DNA of 64,000 nt from Nemopilema nomurai (lineage: Eukaryota; Cnidaria; Scyphozoa; Rhizostomeae; Rhizostomatidae), in assembly GCA_003864495.1 (NCBI GenBank), contig ML133437.1, positions 2,294,001 to 2,358,000 on the forward strand, written 5' to 3'. Of this stretch, positions 23,101-33,731 are shown piece after piece (positions within the stretch are counted from its first letter, which is position 1; every line of letters starts with the position of its first letter). The position numbers were made by a program, and so were the translations under genes. The notes under the pieces were generated by a model, which was given only the letters and a program-made list of their open reading frames with translations, did not search any database and was not told where the DNA came from.

Positions 23101-24486
23101 CATCTCTACGAATAATGTTTACCCGCTCACCATCTCTTCGCGGCTAGATTTCCGACCCGGTCCCGTGAAAATAGCGCCTCCGGTCGGTTCTCAAAGCGAT
23201 TACTGACTGAGGCGATTTGCATCCTGGCAAGTCGAATACGAATACAGGGGATATAAAAACCTCTCATTTGCGACCACAAACCTCTGCTTTTCAACGATGG
23301 CTTCTCGTCATTGATTTTTTTAATGCTCGGTTTTTGTCGTATTATATGGTAAGAAACAGATTGCTTGGTTTTGCGATTGAAATCAACATTGATATCGATT
23401 TTAAAACGTAAGTCTCAAAGACAATTTATTGACAAATTGAATTCGGTTCATGAAGAAGATCACAGTATGCGATAGCTCGTCCCGATCGAAACCTAAGTTC
23501 GCCTCCGCTGCAGTGTATCTATTACGCCGCAGCCACTGCCATCTCGTAAAGCCCAATCTCCACTAGGCGGAAAATTGTCGAGGCGGAAAAATTTCCTGTG
23601 ATCTAATTGGCTAATTAAATTGTCGCGGCGGAAAATGCCGACTAGCGAAAAGTAGAAAGTCATCCTACTTTTCGCGGTGCGACAATTTTCCGCCTAGTGG
23701 AGATTGGGCTTAAAGGCGAATCTACTGCTGCGTAGCATCGACTGTTCAGGTTGGGTGTTCAGCCAGGACAGCTGCCTCTTCACCAAAACTGCTTTCATTC
23801 TCTTATTTTGCCAGTGTTTTGCGACTTTCTTCATGCCGTGCTTTTACCCTCCCCCTTGCCAATATGCCTGGGTCCTGTCTATAGTCGTAAAGGAAAATAT
23901 GTGACTTTTTACGGGTCATAGAATGGCTGTTTGTTTTGTCAGCTTTTGTTCATTTTTCGACGTTTGCATACTCCTCGGCGGATCGGACGAAAAGTACTTT
24001 CAGTTTGCGAAAATCATGGTTTAGTTGTTTCTCACAATTTGGAAATTTTGCAACATAAAGCATTTGTTGACTTCTCTTTGAGGGCTTCACTGTAATAAGT
24101 AGTCTATCCTGCCTTTCGAGTTTGAATAGCATTTCAAAGTATTTTGTTTTGTAATTTTGGCTAAGAACAACTAGACTTGTTGTTGTTAGGAGAATTAGGT
24201 GTGATGTTGGTGTTTCTTTTTCGTGTAGAATAATTGGAAAGAGCGCCATTATGCTGCTCTAGAAATACCAACGAGTCTTCCGGAGTTGGAGGATAGAGCA
24301 CCCAATGGGGCCAGGGAATATTCCAATGGGGGCGGCAACAGTTGGAGGTCGAGATCCTCTGGGACATTTAACCAAAGACAAGGCTACGGGAATCGGGGCA
24401 ACCAAGGTTTCAAGCGAAAATTCGACGGTAATAACAAAGACTGGAATGATCGCAAGAGGACAAAATTTGGCGCTTCTTCGTGGTAA
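11197..24486 (+). CDS. DDX21: DDX21-like DEAD-box RNA helicase with GUCT domain
   Basis: ATP-dependent RNA helicase of the DDX21/DDX50 (nucleolar Gu) group, which unwinds structured RNA in rRNA processing and transcription. Exons: 11197-11343, 11748-11841, 12227-12310, 12565-12584, 12927-13001, 13230-13268, 13377-13458, 13747-13843, 14309-14397, 14712-14848, 15157-15216, 15589-15840, 16342-16461, 17456-17529, 17923-18217, 18844-18888, 24229-24486; all phases agree, giving 655 residues. Motifs: Q motif ending PIQ (91), P-loop KTGTGKT (109-115), PTRELA (146-151), DEAD (218-221), SAT (251-253), [21 protein letters not shown] (399-409), then a GUCT domain (~465-570) and a Gly/Arg/Asn-rich RNA-binding tail. 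The N-terminus before the Q motif is only ~65 residues and lacks the lysine-rich region of vertebrate DDX21; exon 1 is Arg-rich and amphipathic. The first exon is the least certain part. AATAAA at 24957 is a likely poly(A) signal. Confidence 0.93.
14872..15110. repeat. Degenerate ~119-bp tandem duplication in helicase intron
   Basis: Two diverged copies start near 14872 and 14991 (both begin TTTTGCCCC, share CTTGGTTG, GGGAA, a CGAGTWAAT-like block and GATC). They lie in the intron 14849-15156. By-eye identity is roughly 60-70%, so this is an old duplication. It creates an open 172-codon frame across the intron that is not the helicase frame. Confidence 0.6.
17550..17641. repeat. 16-bp tandem repeat
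   Basis: About five and a half copies of GATTCATGTTGATTAT immediately downstream of the 5' splice site at 17530, in the helicase intron 17530-17922. Confidence 0.9.
18784..18811. repeat. (GAT)n microsatellite
   Basis: Run of GATGATGAT units with one interruption, a few tens of bases before the acceptor of the exon at 18844. Confidence 0.85.
19020..19130 (-). repeat. Dispersed repeat family R1, copy 1 (partial)
   Basis: Read on the minus strand it shares a TTTTGTCAGCTTTTGTTCA block followed by TCCGACGTT with the copy at 23920. Related copies lie at 31605-31835 and, inverted, 63330-63540. No coding capacity seen; likely a short non-autonomous element. Confidence 0.5.
19837..20889 (-). CDS. 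Rhodopsin-like (class A) G protein-coupled receptor, intronless, nested
   Basis: Single-exon ORF of 350 residues with seven hydrophobic segments at roughly 27-48, 58-83, 97-118, 138-160, 168-190, 243-268 and 286-309. Class A hallmarks are present but degenerate: Asp67 in TM2, DRF (118-120) for DRY, C-Y-L-P (256-259) in TM6, and NSVLN-A-AIV in TM7 where NSxLNPxxY is usual. An N-glycosylation sequon (N5-C-T) is in the short N-terminus. The third intracellular loop (~190-242) is basic (SARRRQKHH), as is the C-tail. The gene lies antisense inside the last intron (18889-24228) of the DDX21-like gene. Intronless class A receptors with altered DRY/NPxxY are common in cnidarian expansions (family knowledge). 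The ligand cannot be told from sequence. Start is the first ATG; Met4 is an alternative. Confidence 0.88.
   Translation of the reverse strand: MGQMNCTTMYPCSACMSQSHLNALSGFNTVTGIVNILVNTFLVYGLWKLDLVKTISYKFIFYLCISDCCVGLFTQPSLTVLLLSRPHEGRCPVEITAQSLQTAFCQFSVIMILIITMDRFTHMNYLTRYNSYMTKARAGTLVAINAVTCALIVAMSITSSLQDFYFMMHTATLAINATIIVIIFAVYSKTYFAIRNRVTGFCFDKNNPPVIPAGTIVVTQEPRVSLKTMKSARRRQKHHLHFAKAMIFVLLTLAICYLPYFTVVTMMSYSRYKKEHYANQQTHKVLIFFWSLQLVYINSVLNAAIVILSSKQLRKFMLNFLQRRRPECTANQLNNKANHVPRKRSKSHSF
20890..23549. other. Helicase intron upstream of the nested GPCR
   Basis: No convincing gene. Several open frames up to 168 codons (for example 21424-21930 plus) show no family resemblance and no splice-site support. 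The segment just right of 20889 should carry the GPCR promoter. It holds a 14-bp tandem repeat (TTGTTGCCATGGAC, three copies at 22755-22796). Confidence 0.5.
23550..23710. mobile_element. 161-bp foldback MITE
   Basis: Near-perfect terminal inverted repeats of about 30 bp (outer end AGCCCAATCTCCACTAGG; right end is the complement) enclose a second inner inverted repeat (GCGAAAAGTAG/CTACTTTTCGC near 23645 and 23665). Flanks TAA at 23547-23549 and TAA at 23711-23713 look like a 3-bp target-site duplication, as made by PIF/Harbinger elements. Too short to code. Superfamily assignment is tentative. Confidence 0.75.
23905..24090 (+). repeat. Dispersed repeat family R1, copy 2
   Basis: Shares TTTGCATACTC...AAAAGTACTTT and the following TTTGCAMMA... 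blocks with the copy at 31605-31835, and the TTTTGTCAGCTTTTGTTCA block with copies 1 and 4. It lies just upstream of the last helicase exon. Confidence 0.55.
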
Positions 24487-26009
24487 AATCTGTTAAATAT
24501 TGGAGATAATCGTGTACAGTTGAGGCTAGCCCCATGCCTTGGGGTTCGCAGAAATATGACATCGTTGTTGAAGAGAAAATTGTTTCCTTCTTCCTTGTTT
24601 TTCTCTGGTTTGATTTAGTCTCAGATGCCAAAGTTCGAGTTAAGAACAGATCGAAGCAGAGAGAAAATTTCTGCGGCTAATAATTCTTATAATAATCCTG
24701 ATTAATTTACCCTGACTAACTTATCTTAACCCTGACTAATTTACATGTAAATGTAAATCTACAGAATAATTTTTTTTAAATAATTTACTCTAAGTTCATG
24801 CTTCATCGGATTTTGAACAGTAATCGTTTACCGAATTTTAATTGCTAGCTCTTATTCTGATTAAGGGTAGCTTTTAACTATTTTTCTACTACTTTCAATG
24901 AGAAATCAACAGAAATCGCCCTGATTATTTTTTACAACAGTATCAGACTTTCATACAATAAAGTCTTAATGTTTAGCAAAGAGTCCATCCCGAACTTTAG
25001 ATGAAGTTTTCATCTTGACTGTTAATGATCAGTTTATCATCAACCTCTCGTGATAATGTTTCTGGAACGAAGGAAAAATCACGTTAATTGTCAAAATAGA
25101 CGAAAGCGATAATTATTTGCTCGTTAATGCAAAATCTTGTCATTTCGAGGGTGGAACGACACGGCAGGGAAGTTGATAGGGGGACAGGGGTGGTGGAGTT
25201 GTGGTCTGAAACCCCCCAGAGTGAAAGCTTATGAAGGTGACATATCGGGGAAGGGGCGGCATCTTATTTTGCAGACGTCTTGGTGATGATGCATGTTTTA
25301 CTTGTCGAGACACGGGCTACAACATTGAAGGGTTGACGTCGTGAAAAAGGAATATTTGGAGTGGCATGGACATGTGGAAAGAAGGTGAGGATGTGGTGAT
25401 AAGGAAGACACTCGAAGAAGAAGAAGAAGCAGGCAGACTTCCTGTGATAGAGACCATCTTTAGAAAGACGGAGAGAGCAATTGAAGCACAAGGGTTGGAA
25501 GGAAGCAATTTAGAAAGGAGGTGGACAAGCAATCTCACGGTACCACCACTCGCAGCAGAGAGCACAGGAATGACGATGACGATGATCAGCATATCAAGAA
25601 GGTGGGTAAAAAAGAATTTCCTATAAAAATGCAAAGCTTTCAAGCCCTGGCTGAGAGGATCAGTCGTGCGAAATTGAAATCAGACCCAGGGCTTTTCTGA
25701 GCCCAAAATGTGGAATGCGGTTGCAAAAGCTTCGCTCCAGGATACCTACTTCTAACACGAGGATGTTTGACGCTTTAAAAATGGAAAATTCTTACCTTCA
25801 ATGCGAAGATCCTCTGTTATCATTGCTTTATTCTGGTTGGTGGATGATTGTACTGGCTTTCTGTTTGAGATAAATATAAATCAAATCAAATGCGCAATCT
25901 AAAAAGACTTTTACACAATATGTACTTATGCCTGTCTGATCCTTTATCTCTCAACTAATCAGCAATACACAAGGGTTGAGAGCAAAATTTAATCTTTTCC
26001 TTTCTAATT
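24487..26009. other. Convergent intergenic region with possible retroelement remnant
   Basis: Contains the helicase 3' UTR (AATAAA at 24957) and, on the minus strand, AATAAA at 25827-25832 for the FAM216-like gene. Between them, 25260-25650 plus shows a broken reading (E-W-H-G-H-V-E-R-R, then a shifted frame with Glu-rich and W-T-S residues) that recalls the C-terminal end of LINE reverse transcriptase ORFs, followed by an AT-rich AAATMAAATCAAAT tail near 25870. This remnant is weakly supported. Confidence 0.35.
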
Positions 26010-29000
26010 TTAGATGTTCAATCCATATTCAAGCCAACTTTTCAAAGATGAGAAATTGTGAAGATTTCGCAATGCTAACCGGATGCGGTACTTGGACGAC
26101 TTCGGCCTTTCCTTCTCGCGGTGCGTAGACGCAAAGAGCTTTTCCCCCATCATCGTTTGATCTTCGTCGGCGGTCGCTCCACTCCCGTCGTCTGAGTATA
26201 TCGTCAGCGAGTCTTCGTTCGAGCTCTCTTCTGCGTCAGTGCTTTGCGCGGCGTCAGTGCTTTGCGCGGCGTCAGTGCTTTGCGAGCTGACGTCGGTGAA
26301 TTCCGTCGTCCACCCGGTCACGCGGTGCTTTTTAGCGTGACAATGCGGTGTGGTGGGCGGCGACGGAAACTGCCCGCTCTTCAGCTTGGCCGGATCCTAG
26401 AATGAACAAATTTGATCAACAACCTACAGTGACAGGGCTACTACTGCAGTTGAAATGAAGCTGTCTTCCGGCACGTATTTTGCTAGCTATTTTGCGTTAC
26501 AATGTGTTCAAAAAAGCATCCACCTGCTGGCAAAAGGAGCAATCCAGCTTGGGGGGTCATCTCATGGTGCAACTGCTTTCAGCGCTACGCCTGTGGTAGA
26601 CCCCCGTGGTCATAGATCATTGCCACCCCAATTAAAACATAATGACTCCTTAATGACATTTATGACCCCGGTTCATTCTTACTTTGCCAAAGCGGTTGAT
26701 CACTTTCTGGTATTCGGCGTACTCCTTTTGAAGCTTCACCCGGTCCTTCTCTTCCACTCCCTTTGTCATCACCCGTTTGATGTACTCGTAGTTCAGAATT
26801 GACTGGTAATGCCTTTGCCGCAGCGACTTCAACTTATCCACCGAGTAAACCCGTGCCATTCCCCATATGTATTGCTTCTGTCCGGCGTCCAACTCGTCGT
26901 TCATCAAGAAAGGATTACTGCGAACATACTTTGGGCAGCGAATGCGCGCTCCGAATCTTTCCACGACGTCCGCTGACTTGGCGCGTCGTCTCCGCTGAAC
27001 GTCGTTGTACCGCTCGACGGAGCTGCATTCCTCGCACTCTCTAGACGCCGACGACGATCGTCGATTGCGTGCTTCAAGTCGCACGTCGTCCTGTAAGTAC
27101 AGATTGGCGGGTGTACACATGCTGTGGCGAGTGTTGTAGACCAGTGGCCTGCTGTCGGAGCTTCTGCTGGAGCTTGCACTTGACAGCCTGGACATTGCTG
27201 GAAAGAGATTGAAAAAATCTAAGGCGAACAAAAACTGGCACATATAAAATTGATCTCTTAGGCGCGCATTTAGTATAATTGGATTTTTTGAGTTAACCAA
27301 AAAACTTTGAACAAGGATATTTGTTTGTCGCTTTAGAAACGTCTCACAACCTGCAAACGGCCAATTTGCTGCAAATAAATAGTCTAGGTGTTGTTTCTGT
27401 GGTTCATTAAATGCATTTGAAGAAAGTTGTCATACGTCATTATTTACCAGTGCTTGGGCGAATTTCATCAGACTTGAACTCGTTGTTTGTTTGCTGAAGA
27501 GTGTTTGCACTTGCAGCACGCTGTAGTACTCTGCGCACAAGAGAGAAAGGAAGAAGCATAATGTGTTATGATGGATATCAAGAGATGCTGCAGAAACCAG
27601 AGCTATAGCAAAGCGAATCTTAAACCTCACAAAATTGCACTTCTGATTACCCAAATTCAAGAAAATGGACTTTTACATTCCTTTCCATGTGACATGCTCT
27701 TTTAGTTCCAGTAAAATAAAAATATTCAAGGGTATACTCTTTTAAAGTTTCTCCCCATAAATTTGAAGATTGGCAACTGTACCTTTCACTACTCTTTTGT
27801 ACTTCATTTCCACATTTAGAACTCATGATTCCAATTGCAGTTCTCGGTCGTTGTTTGTACTGAGTCAAAAACAAACTGGATTAGATATAAACAACTTTGA
27901 AATGAATTTAAATATTGCTTTGTAAGATTTTGAATAAAATTTGGGCAAAGTGACAGACAGACATCTCTCAAAGAGACAATTTAAAGCAAAACTCTGCTGC
28001 ATTTGTACCCTATTGCACAATTTTTTCCATAGAATAAGGCATGGTAAGTAATGTTGATGTAAGCAGTTTCAAATAAAGAGTCAGCAGTTTAAAAATTAAT
28101 TTTCAGGAGAAACTTACTTTCTTCATAGGATTCTTTTCTTCTTCAGGAGCTGTATAAATTTTTACTGTTTTAAAGCCTTGTGGTGTCATCAGAATCTGTC
28201 GCTCAAACGTTAGCAGGTCATAAGACCTCAGAAGTGACTGTTTTGAGTTCCTGTGAACGAAAAAACCACTGATGCTCATCTGCCATAACAGTTACTGACA
28301 AAGTAGCTGGCAGCCAAATCAAAAGAACTTTTGCTAAAGTAGGGACTTTTGATCAAGAGAAGTGATTGTAGTGGCTTCCCTTGATCATTTTGAAACAAAA
28401 ACCATTGCTTTGAATCTAGGTCAACAGTGAACAAAGCTGATGTTGTCGTCAATGCCAAGATCTTTTGGGTCAAGTTCGTGTTTTGTGCTGATTAAGTTGG
28501 CAAAAAGTGGCAACACCTGCACATGACAATCTCGCAAAATATGATGTTAATATATTTTCTCTTAATGCAATATTCATACTACTTTTTTAAATTTCATGTT
28601 TCCTAGTTTAAAATGATTTTTTTCAATTCAAAACAGACTTTTTTCCTGTTCTTCTGATAGCAAATACAAGAAATTCCCAGCCAAAGAATTCCTTTTCAAG
28701 TGTTGAAGCAAACTATTAGTAAATGATTAGTTGGGAATTTGTTGGATAGCAGGAACAAGGATCATCAACAATATCTTTAAAAAGGGTTTCAGGATGCAGT
28801 GGTTGGTTGCCCCTGACTAATTGTGTCAGATTAATTGGGCACTGCAGGTTATTAATAAATTAATATTCATGAACAGTGACATACTATGTACAAAACAGTC
28901 ATATGTGACATAGAAACCAAAATTAAATTTTCCAAATAAAGAATTAAAGTTATATTTCTTTATGTTTTGTGTTTTAGCATTAAAGTGTTATACCCTGAAA

Positions 29001-30175
29001 TGCAGTTAATGCAAAAATTTGTCAGAAAGTATCCATATGTTTAGATATTTCATATGTTTGATAACGTAATTCTTAAGCACATAGAACTGAAGTACTTTAT
29101 TTCTGGAGCATATCATACCATAAAATAATTTTGATTGGTCTGCAGAAGATATTTCGACCAGTGGTGGGGCTCCAGTCTTTGAAAGTGGGCAGAGGGACAA
29201 GAGGAGATCTGGGGGCAAAATCCCTGGGAAATTTCTTGGTCCATGCCATTTCTCTACCAAGAAGCATTTTCTCCCATAAGACCAACCCTTGTTTCTGAAG
29301 AAATATTATTTAATTTACAGTGTTTAATTTACAGTGGGCAATGAATCTGCGAAAGAAGCATCTCCAGAACTAAATTTTAACAAAATAGAGACCAGTTGGT
29401 TATACTGCTCAGAAGAGATGGGTCAGATAGAATAGATTAGCCATTGGGGTAAGTAAGACCATTGGTTAAGACTGCATGACTTAATGACTTTAAATTCACG
29501 GAGAGAATTTTGCTCAACAAACATGTGCATTATTTATCTCTCGAGTATTTTCAGTAGACTTTGATTGCAAAATAGAAGAAAGAATGGTAAAAAACTTTGA
29601 TCCTTGAAAACTGGCGTCATGCCTGCAATTACATTCTTGTCTTGTGGTTGTAACATTCTAATTGTGATGATCAAAGACTCTCTTGACAAATTGGCAAGGG
29701 GAGACAAATTGGCCACACAATGTCAGCTTCGGAAACGTACATAAACACCCCCCCCCCCTAACTTTCTCATCAGATTTGCAAGAATCTTAATGACTTGCTT
29801 TCTGTAAAAGATCCCCCCCCCCTCATCCCCTACAGTGGCTCGGGCACTGATTAAGGCCTATCTTGTAATCTATCCCTCCTATCCCTTGTAGGAATGTGAA
29901 AAAATTTTGAAACCAGGTTATATTGGCAACCTTCAGGAATCTTTACCTTTTTTAAAAGTGATCTTAGGTGTAATGTAAAGTGAGACTATGTCATATTTAT
30001 ATAAGCCAGCCAGATAATAGTAAGAAATACAACTGCAAAGGCTCGGATAAGACTGGAAAGAAAGTAAACAACTTGAAAGGCTACCAGCCACATTTAAGGA
30101 CGAACGAAGTTAATTTGGATCTTACCTGCCAGAGCTGTAGCTATTAGCACTGCTGCTGGGCCTTGGACTTTTCAT
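26010..30175 (-). CDS. FAM216-like protein
   Basis: Six exons on the minus strand: 30126-30175, 28118-28250, 27783-27859, 27448-27530, 26683-27197, 26010-26396. All junctions are GT/AG and in phase, giving 414 residues. The start ATG at 30175 begins M-K-S-P-R-P. The N-terminal half is Ser/Arg-rich and low in structure. The recognisable core, late in exon 5, has the pattern L-x-x-G-Q-K-x-Y...R-V-Y-S...L-x-x-L-R-Q-R-x-Y-x-x-x-L, which I recall as the conserved block of FAM216A/B. The C-terminus has three tandem Q-S-T-D-A-A units (18-bp repeats at 26225-26282) and a Ser/Asp/Glu-rich stretch. FAM216 function is unknown; FAM216B is reported among ciliated-cell genes, which would fit the X-box-like site in its promoter. 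The gene model is firm; the family name is moderate. Confidence 0.75.
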
Positions 30176-30390
30176 TGTTCCTGTTAATGCATCAGATCTC
30201 ATTATTATTTAAAAATAAAATTTAATCGTGAATGACACTTTGTCGTTTTGACATTTGAAGTTTGCTGTCCTTTTCACGATGGCGTTGCTAAGAGAAACGT
30301 CCTTGGTTTCCATGTCTGCACACCTGTGCCTGGGAAGGAGCATGACGTTTCCGCAGGGCCTCCTTTCGATTTCAACCATTGGCTTTCAAA
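30176..30390. promoter_or_regulatory. Divergent promoter of FAM216-like gene and SF3B6
   Basis: Only 215 bp separate the two start codons on opposite strands, so both promoters and both 5' UTRs must lie here. Visible elements: an X-box-like RFX site GTTGCT-AAG-AGAAAC at 30284-30298 (fits GYTRYY-N1-3-RRHRAC) and an inverted CCAAT box (ATTGG) at about 30378, close to SF3B6. No TATA box at a suitable distance is apparent. Confidence 0.65.
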
Positions 30391-33300
30391 ATGGCGATGC
30401 AAAGGCGAACAAACGTGAGTACATCTTTCTGCAATAAATTCGTTTCATTAGACAACAAAAGGGTTTCATAACATGCTAATTGGTTTCCGTCAATGATTTG
30501 TCAAAAATAAGAGAGGCAACACTTACGGGAAAGATTCATTTAGATGGTCAAAGAAGCGACTTGCCGATCACTTTGTCTTGCTGTATTCGTTTCTTTATAT
30601 TTCAAAAAAATGTGCGACAAAAAGTTCACTTTTGATGAGCCCTGCGTAGCTTTTTGTGCTGCAAGGTTAACTTTAATGTTAAAAACTTAAATGTTAAGAA
30701 AAGGCATCAACACTTTGTTAATCAACAGCAAGATTTAAGTTTAGCCTTTTACCATTTCTGAATCACATTTTCTGTCTTTGTAAACAAAAGTACCAACAAA
30801 ATCTACGCAAGTTTTATTTCGGTGGAGGCAATTTGCTGCTTTTCAGAACCTAGCTAATTGAATTTAGCTTCTAGATTTCTCATATACTTCATATGCATAT
30901 TTCACATAATGCATACAAAAACGGTAGCCACATGGTGAATAGTTTTGGGCTTTAAGGGAGCAGCTCTGCACGATTAAAGATGTAGTCATCCTAATTATTG
31001 TAGCATAGTGCATCAATGTGTATGTGAGCTACATGAACATAAATCCTAATGGAATCAAAGCTGCAAATATCATATACACTTTTGTGCATGTTAGTTTAAT
31101 ACAACATTATCAATATTTGTTTGTCCTTTCAGTAATGTAATAGCATACTCTATACCTCAATTTGTCGTTTCTCTTTAAAAAGTTGTTGTCTGTACAAAAA
31201 TGGTACTGCTCAAATTATAGTAATTTGCATCATGTTTGATCCTTTCAGGTGAGGCTCCCCCCAGAAGTTAACAGAATATTGTATGTTAGGTATGTAACCT
31301 TTTTCTTCTGCCTCTTTGTTGCTTAGAACCCAGAATTATTCTGTTTGCAGAAACCTTTGTTGTTAATGAAAACATTTTTGTTTTCATTATAAAGTTCAAA
31401 CTGGCATACTGGCAATTTAATTCTGATTTAAAAGCACTAACATACAAGATGCCAAGATAGGAACCAACAAAGGAAATTATTAGATGTTTATGTATGGTCC
31501 TTCTTTTTTCCACTCATCAACTCTTCTAGTCATTTTTTGTAGGTTTTTAGGAAGTTTATTAAATCTATCACAAGTACATGTCATCATGTACCGTTGTTTG
31601 GTGTTAAGTAACATTGATTGGGCAATTATAACTAATCTTCTTATCACCCGCTAGTGTTTTTGATCCACAACTGGCTTTTATTGTATCTGTTTTTGATTAT
31701 TTTTGATGTTTGCATACTCTGAGGAGTGTCAGATGAAAAAGTACTTTAGTATGCACAAAGTGGTTGGGCTATTTCTTGCCATTGTGAAGTTTTGCACCAC
31801 AAGTAACAAAGCACTTGATCACATTTGCAATAAACTTGGAAAAGTAATTCCCTCTGTCTGTATTCTTCCAGAAACCTCCCATACAAGATTACAACTGAAG
31901 AACTTTATGACATTTTTGGTAAATATGGAGCAATAAGACAAATAAGACTGTGAGTATATCAATGTCCATTTTGCAAAATAGCTGAAAGCTTCCTTACAAC
32001 ACACTCTGCACAACAGCCTAAAATTTACAAGGGGGTTAAGGTTCCCCCCTCTCTAGCAATAGTCACAGGAGTGTGAAAATAACCCGCGCAATTTTGCAAG
32101 CACTTTTCTATCATAATGCTCCTTATTTAGAATTGAAGCTTCTGGCACTCTTTTCTTTCCAAGGATAGTGTTGATATTTAATCAAGGGCCACTGGCTGCA
32201 TGCATGGTGGGTGTTGTAGAGGGGCTAGTCTTATGTTCAGTGAAATGTGTTTGTATACACTTTGTAAGCCCTTAGGTAACAGGATACTTATTTATTCTCC
32301 TGTAAAGTATGATTCTGATGCTTAAGTTTACAATCAATATAATTTACATTTTTCTGCACGTGTTATAGACTTTACTGGGCTTTCCTAGGGGCTGTTTGGA
32401 TTTCAATGGAATAAATTATGGTTGTCATATCTAGGCAAAGTTTGCAACAAGCATATTAATATAAGTAGATAGTTTTGTTGAAAGGATCATTTATGTCAGT
32501 GTTTAAGTAAGGCCACAAAAGTCAGGACAAAAATTTATTGTTCTTGATTACTTAATGTTGTCTTTTCCTGCCTAGCTCTCTACTGATTATTGAATCTTCA
32601 ATTTTTCCAGCCTCCCTATTTTTGTTTCGAATGTTTGTATATAGTTTTGACAGTTAATGAAGAAATTAGGCAGTTATATTCAAGTAACATGTTTGCTCTG
32701 CTGTATTTGTCAAGATTCTAATGCTATTTAGTAATTTAAAGTAGATATTTTGATAATGACACAAGTATAATATAAGTGTTTTAAGGTAGTGTAAAGAAAT
32801 TCAACTATAAAGTTTCTAGAATGCTTGATGTTTCTACTGTATTACTAACTCTAAGTTGTATTTGTTTTGGATTTAACTTAAGAATCAGAGTTATCTTGTT
32901 CTGTAGATTTTCTGTTTAGATAGCTTTGGTTAGCTTGTTGTAAGATGTAACAGTGTTTTGTTCAATGCATGTCAATTGAAAATGATGAGGTATTCAACTA
33001 TTCCATTGCAGTGGAAATACAAATGAGACAAGAGGGACAGCCTATGTTGTATATGAAGATATTTTTGATGCCAAAAATGCCTGTGATCACTTGTCAGGCT
33101 TTAATGTTTGCAACAGATATCTCATTGTGTTGTACTATCAACCAAACAAGGTAACACTGTTTTTGGTCCTTCCAGTTTTTGTCCCATCCTTCCCCCCCCC
33201 CCCCCCATTTGACAAGAGACAGTTCTGTTGTTTGTAGATTTCTGCTTCCTTTATATTCATCTTTAAATAATGGGGACTCCACATGTAGATGATATTATCA

Positions 33301-33731
33301 TATTGTAGGGTCATGAAAGGGTTATTGTAGATCCTTTTATTGGTTAGTTGATCAGCTAGGTTGAATCTTTGTTCTGTTACTAGCCACAAGAATAAGTTTG
33401 ACATGGTTGACATGCTACATCTGTACTTAAGAGTGGGTTTCAACACTTTGAAAATAGAAGTCCAATTGGATGCTTTCAATGTCAAATAGTGTATTTAAGT
33501 GCTCCAAGGACATGTTTTTGATAAGACCCTAGTTTTCAGGCCCCTGTGCAATTGTTTAACTAATCATCAGATGTTGAGCAGCTGTAAAATAATTTTGTAT
33601 TATTTTCATGAACACTGTTCATTGATACATTCTTCGCACACTTATAGATGTACCAGAAAATGGACAAGGACAAGAAAAAAGAAAGTATAGAAAACTTGAA
33701 GGCGAAATATGGTGTCACTGGCGAGAAATAG
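30391..33731 (+). CDS. SF3B6: Splicing factor 3B subunit 6 (p14)
   Basis: Five exons: 30391-30414, 31249-31289, 31872-31949, 33012-33150, 33648-33731, all in phase, encoding 121 residues (family ~125). SF3B6/p14 is the RRM protein of the U2 snRNP SF3b complex that contacts the branch-point adenosine and binds SF3B1. The RRM starts I-L-Y-V-R-N-L-P (RNP2, with the branch-contact tyrosine at 20) and has R-G-T-A-Y-V-V-Y (RNP1). The C-terminal SF3B1-interacting tail [10 protein letters not shown] is intact, ending A-K-Y-G-V-T-G-E-K. First exon codes only eight residues. A start two codons later (Met3) is also possible. Head-to-head with the FAM216-like gene; PFK follows in tandem 1.4 kb downstream. 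Confidence 0.97.
31605..31835 (+). repeat. Dispersed repeat family R1, copy 3
   Basis: Lies in SF3B6 intron 2. It matches the reverse complement of 63330-63540 over about 200 bp: CTAGTGTTTTTGATCCACAA, TCTGAGGAGTGTC, TTCTTGCCATTGTGA and CAAAGCACTTG blocks in the same order and spacing. No coding potential; likely a non-autonomous element or SINE-like family. Confidence 0.75.
33192..33206. repeat. Poly-C run (15 C)
   Basis: Homopolymer about 40 bases after the 5' splice site at 33151 in the last SF3B6 intron. Confidence 0.95.
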
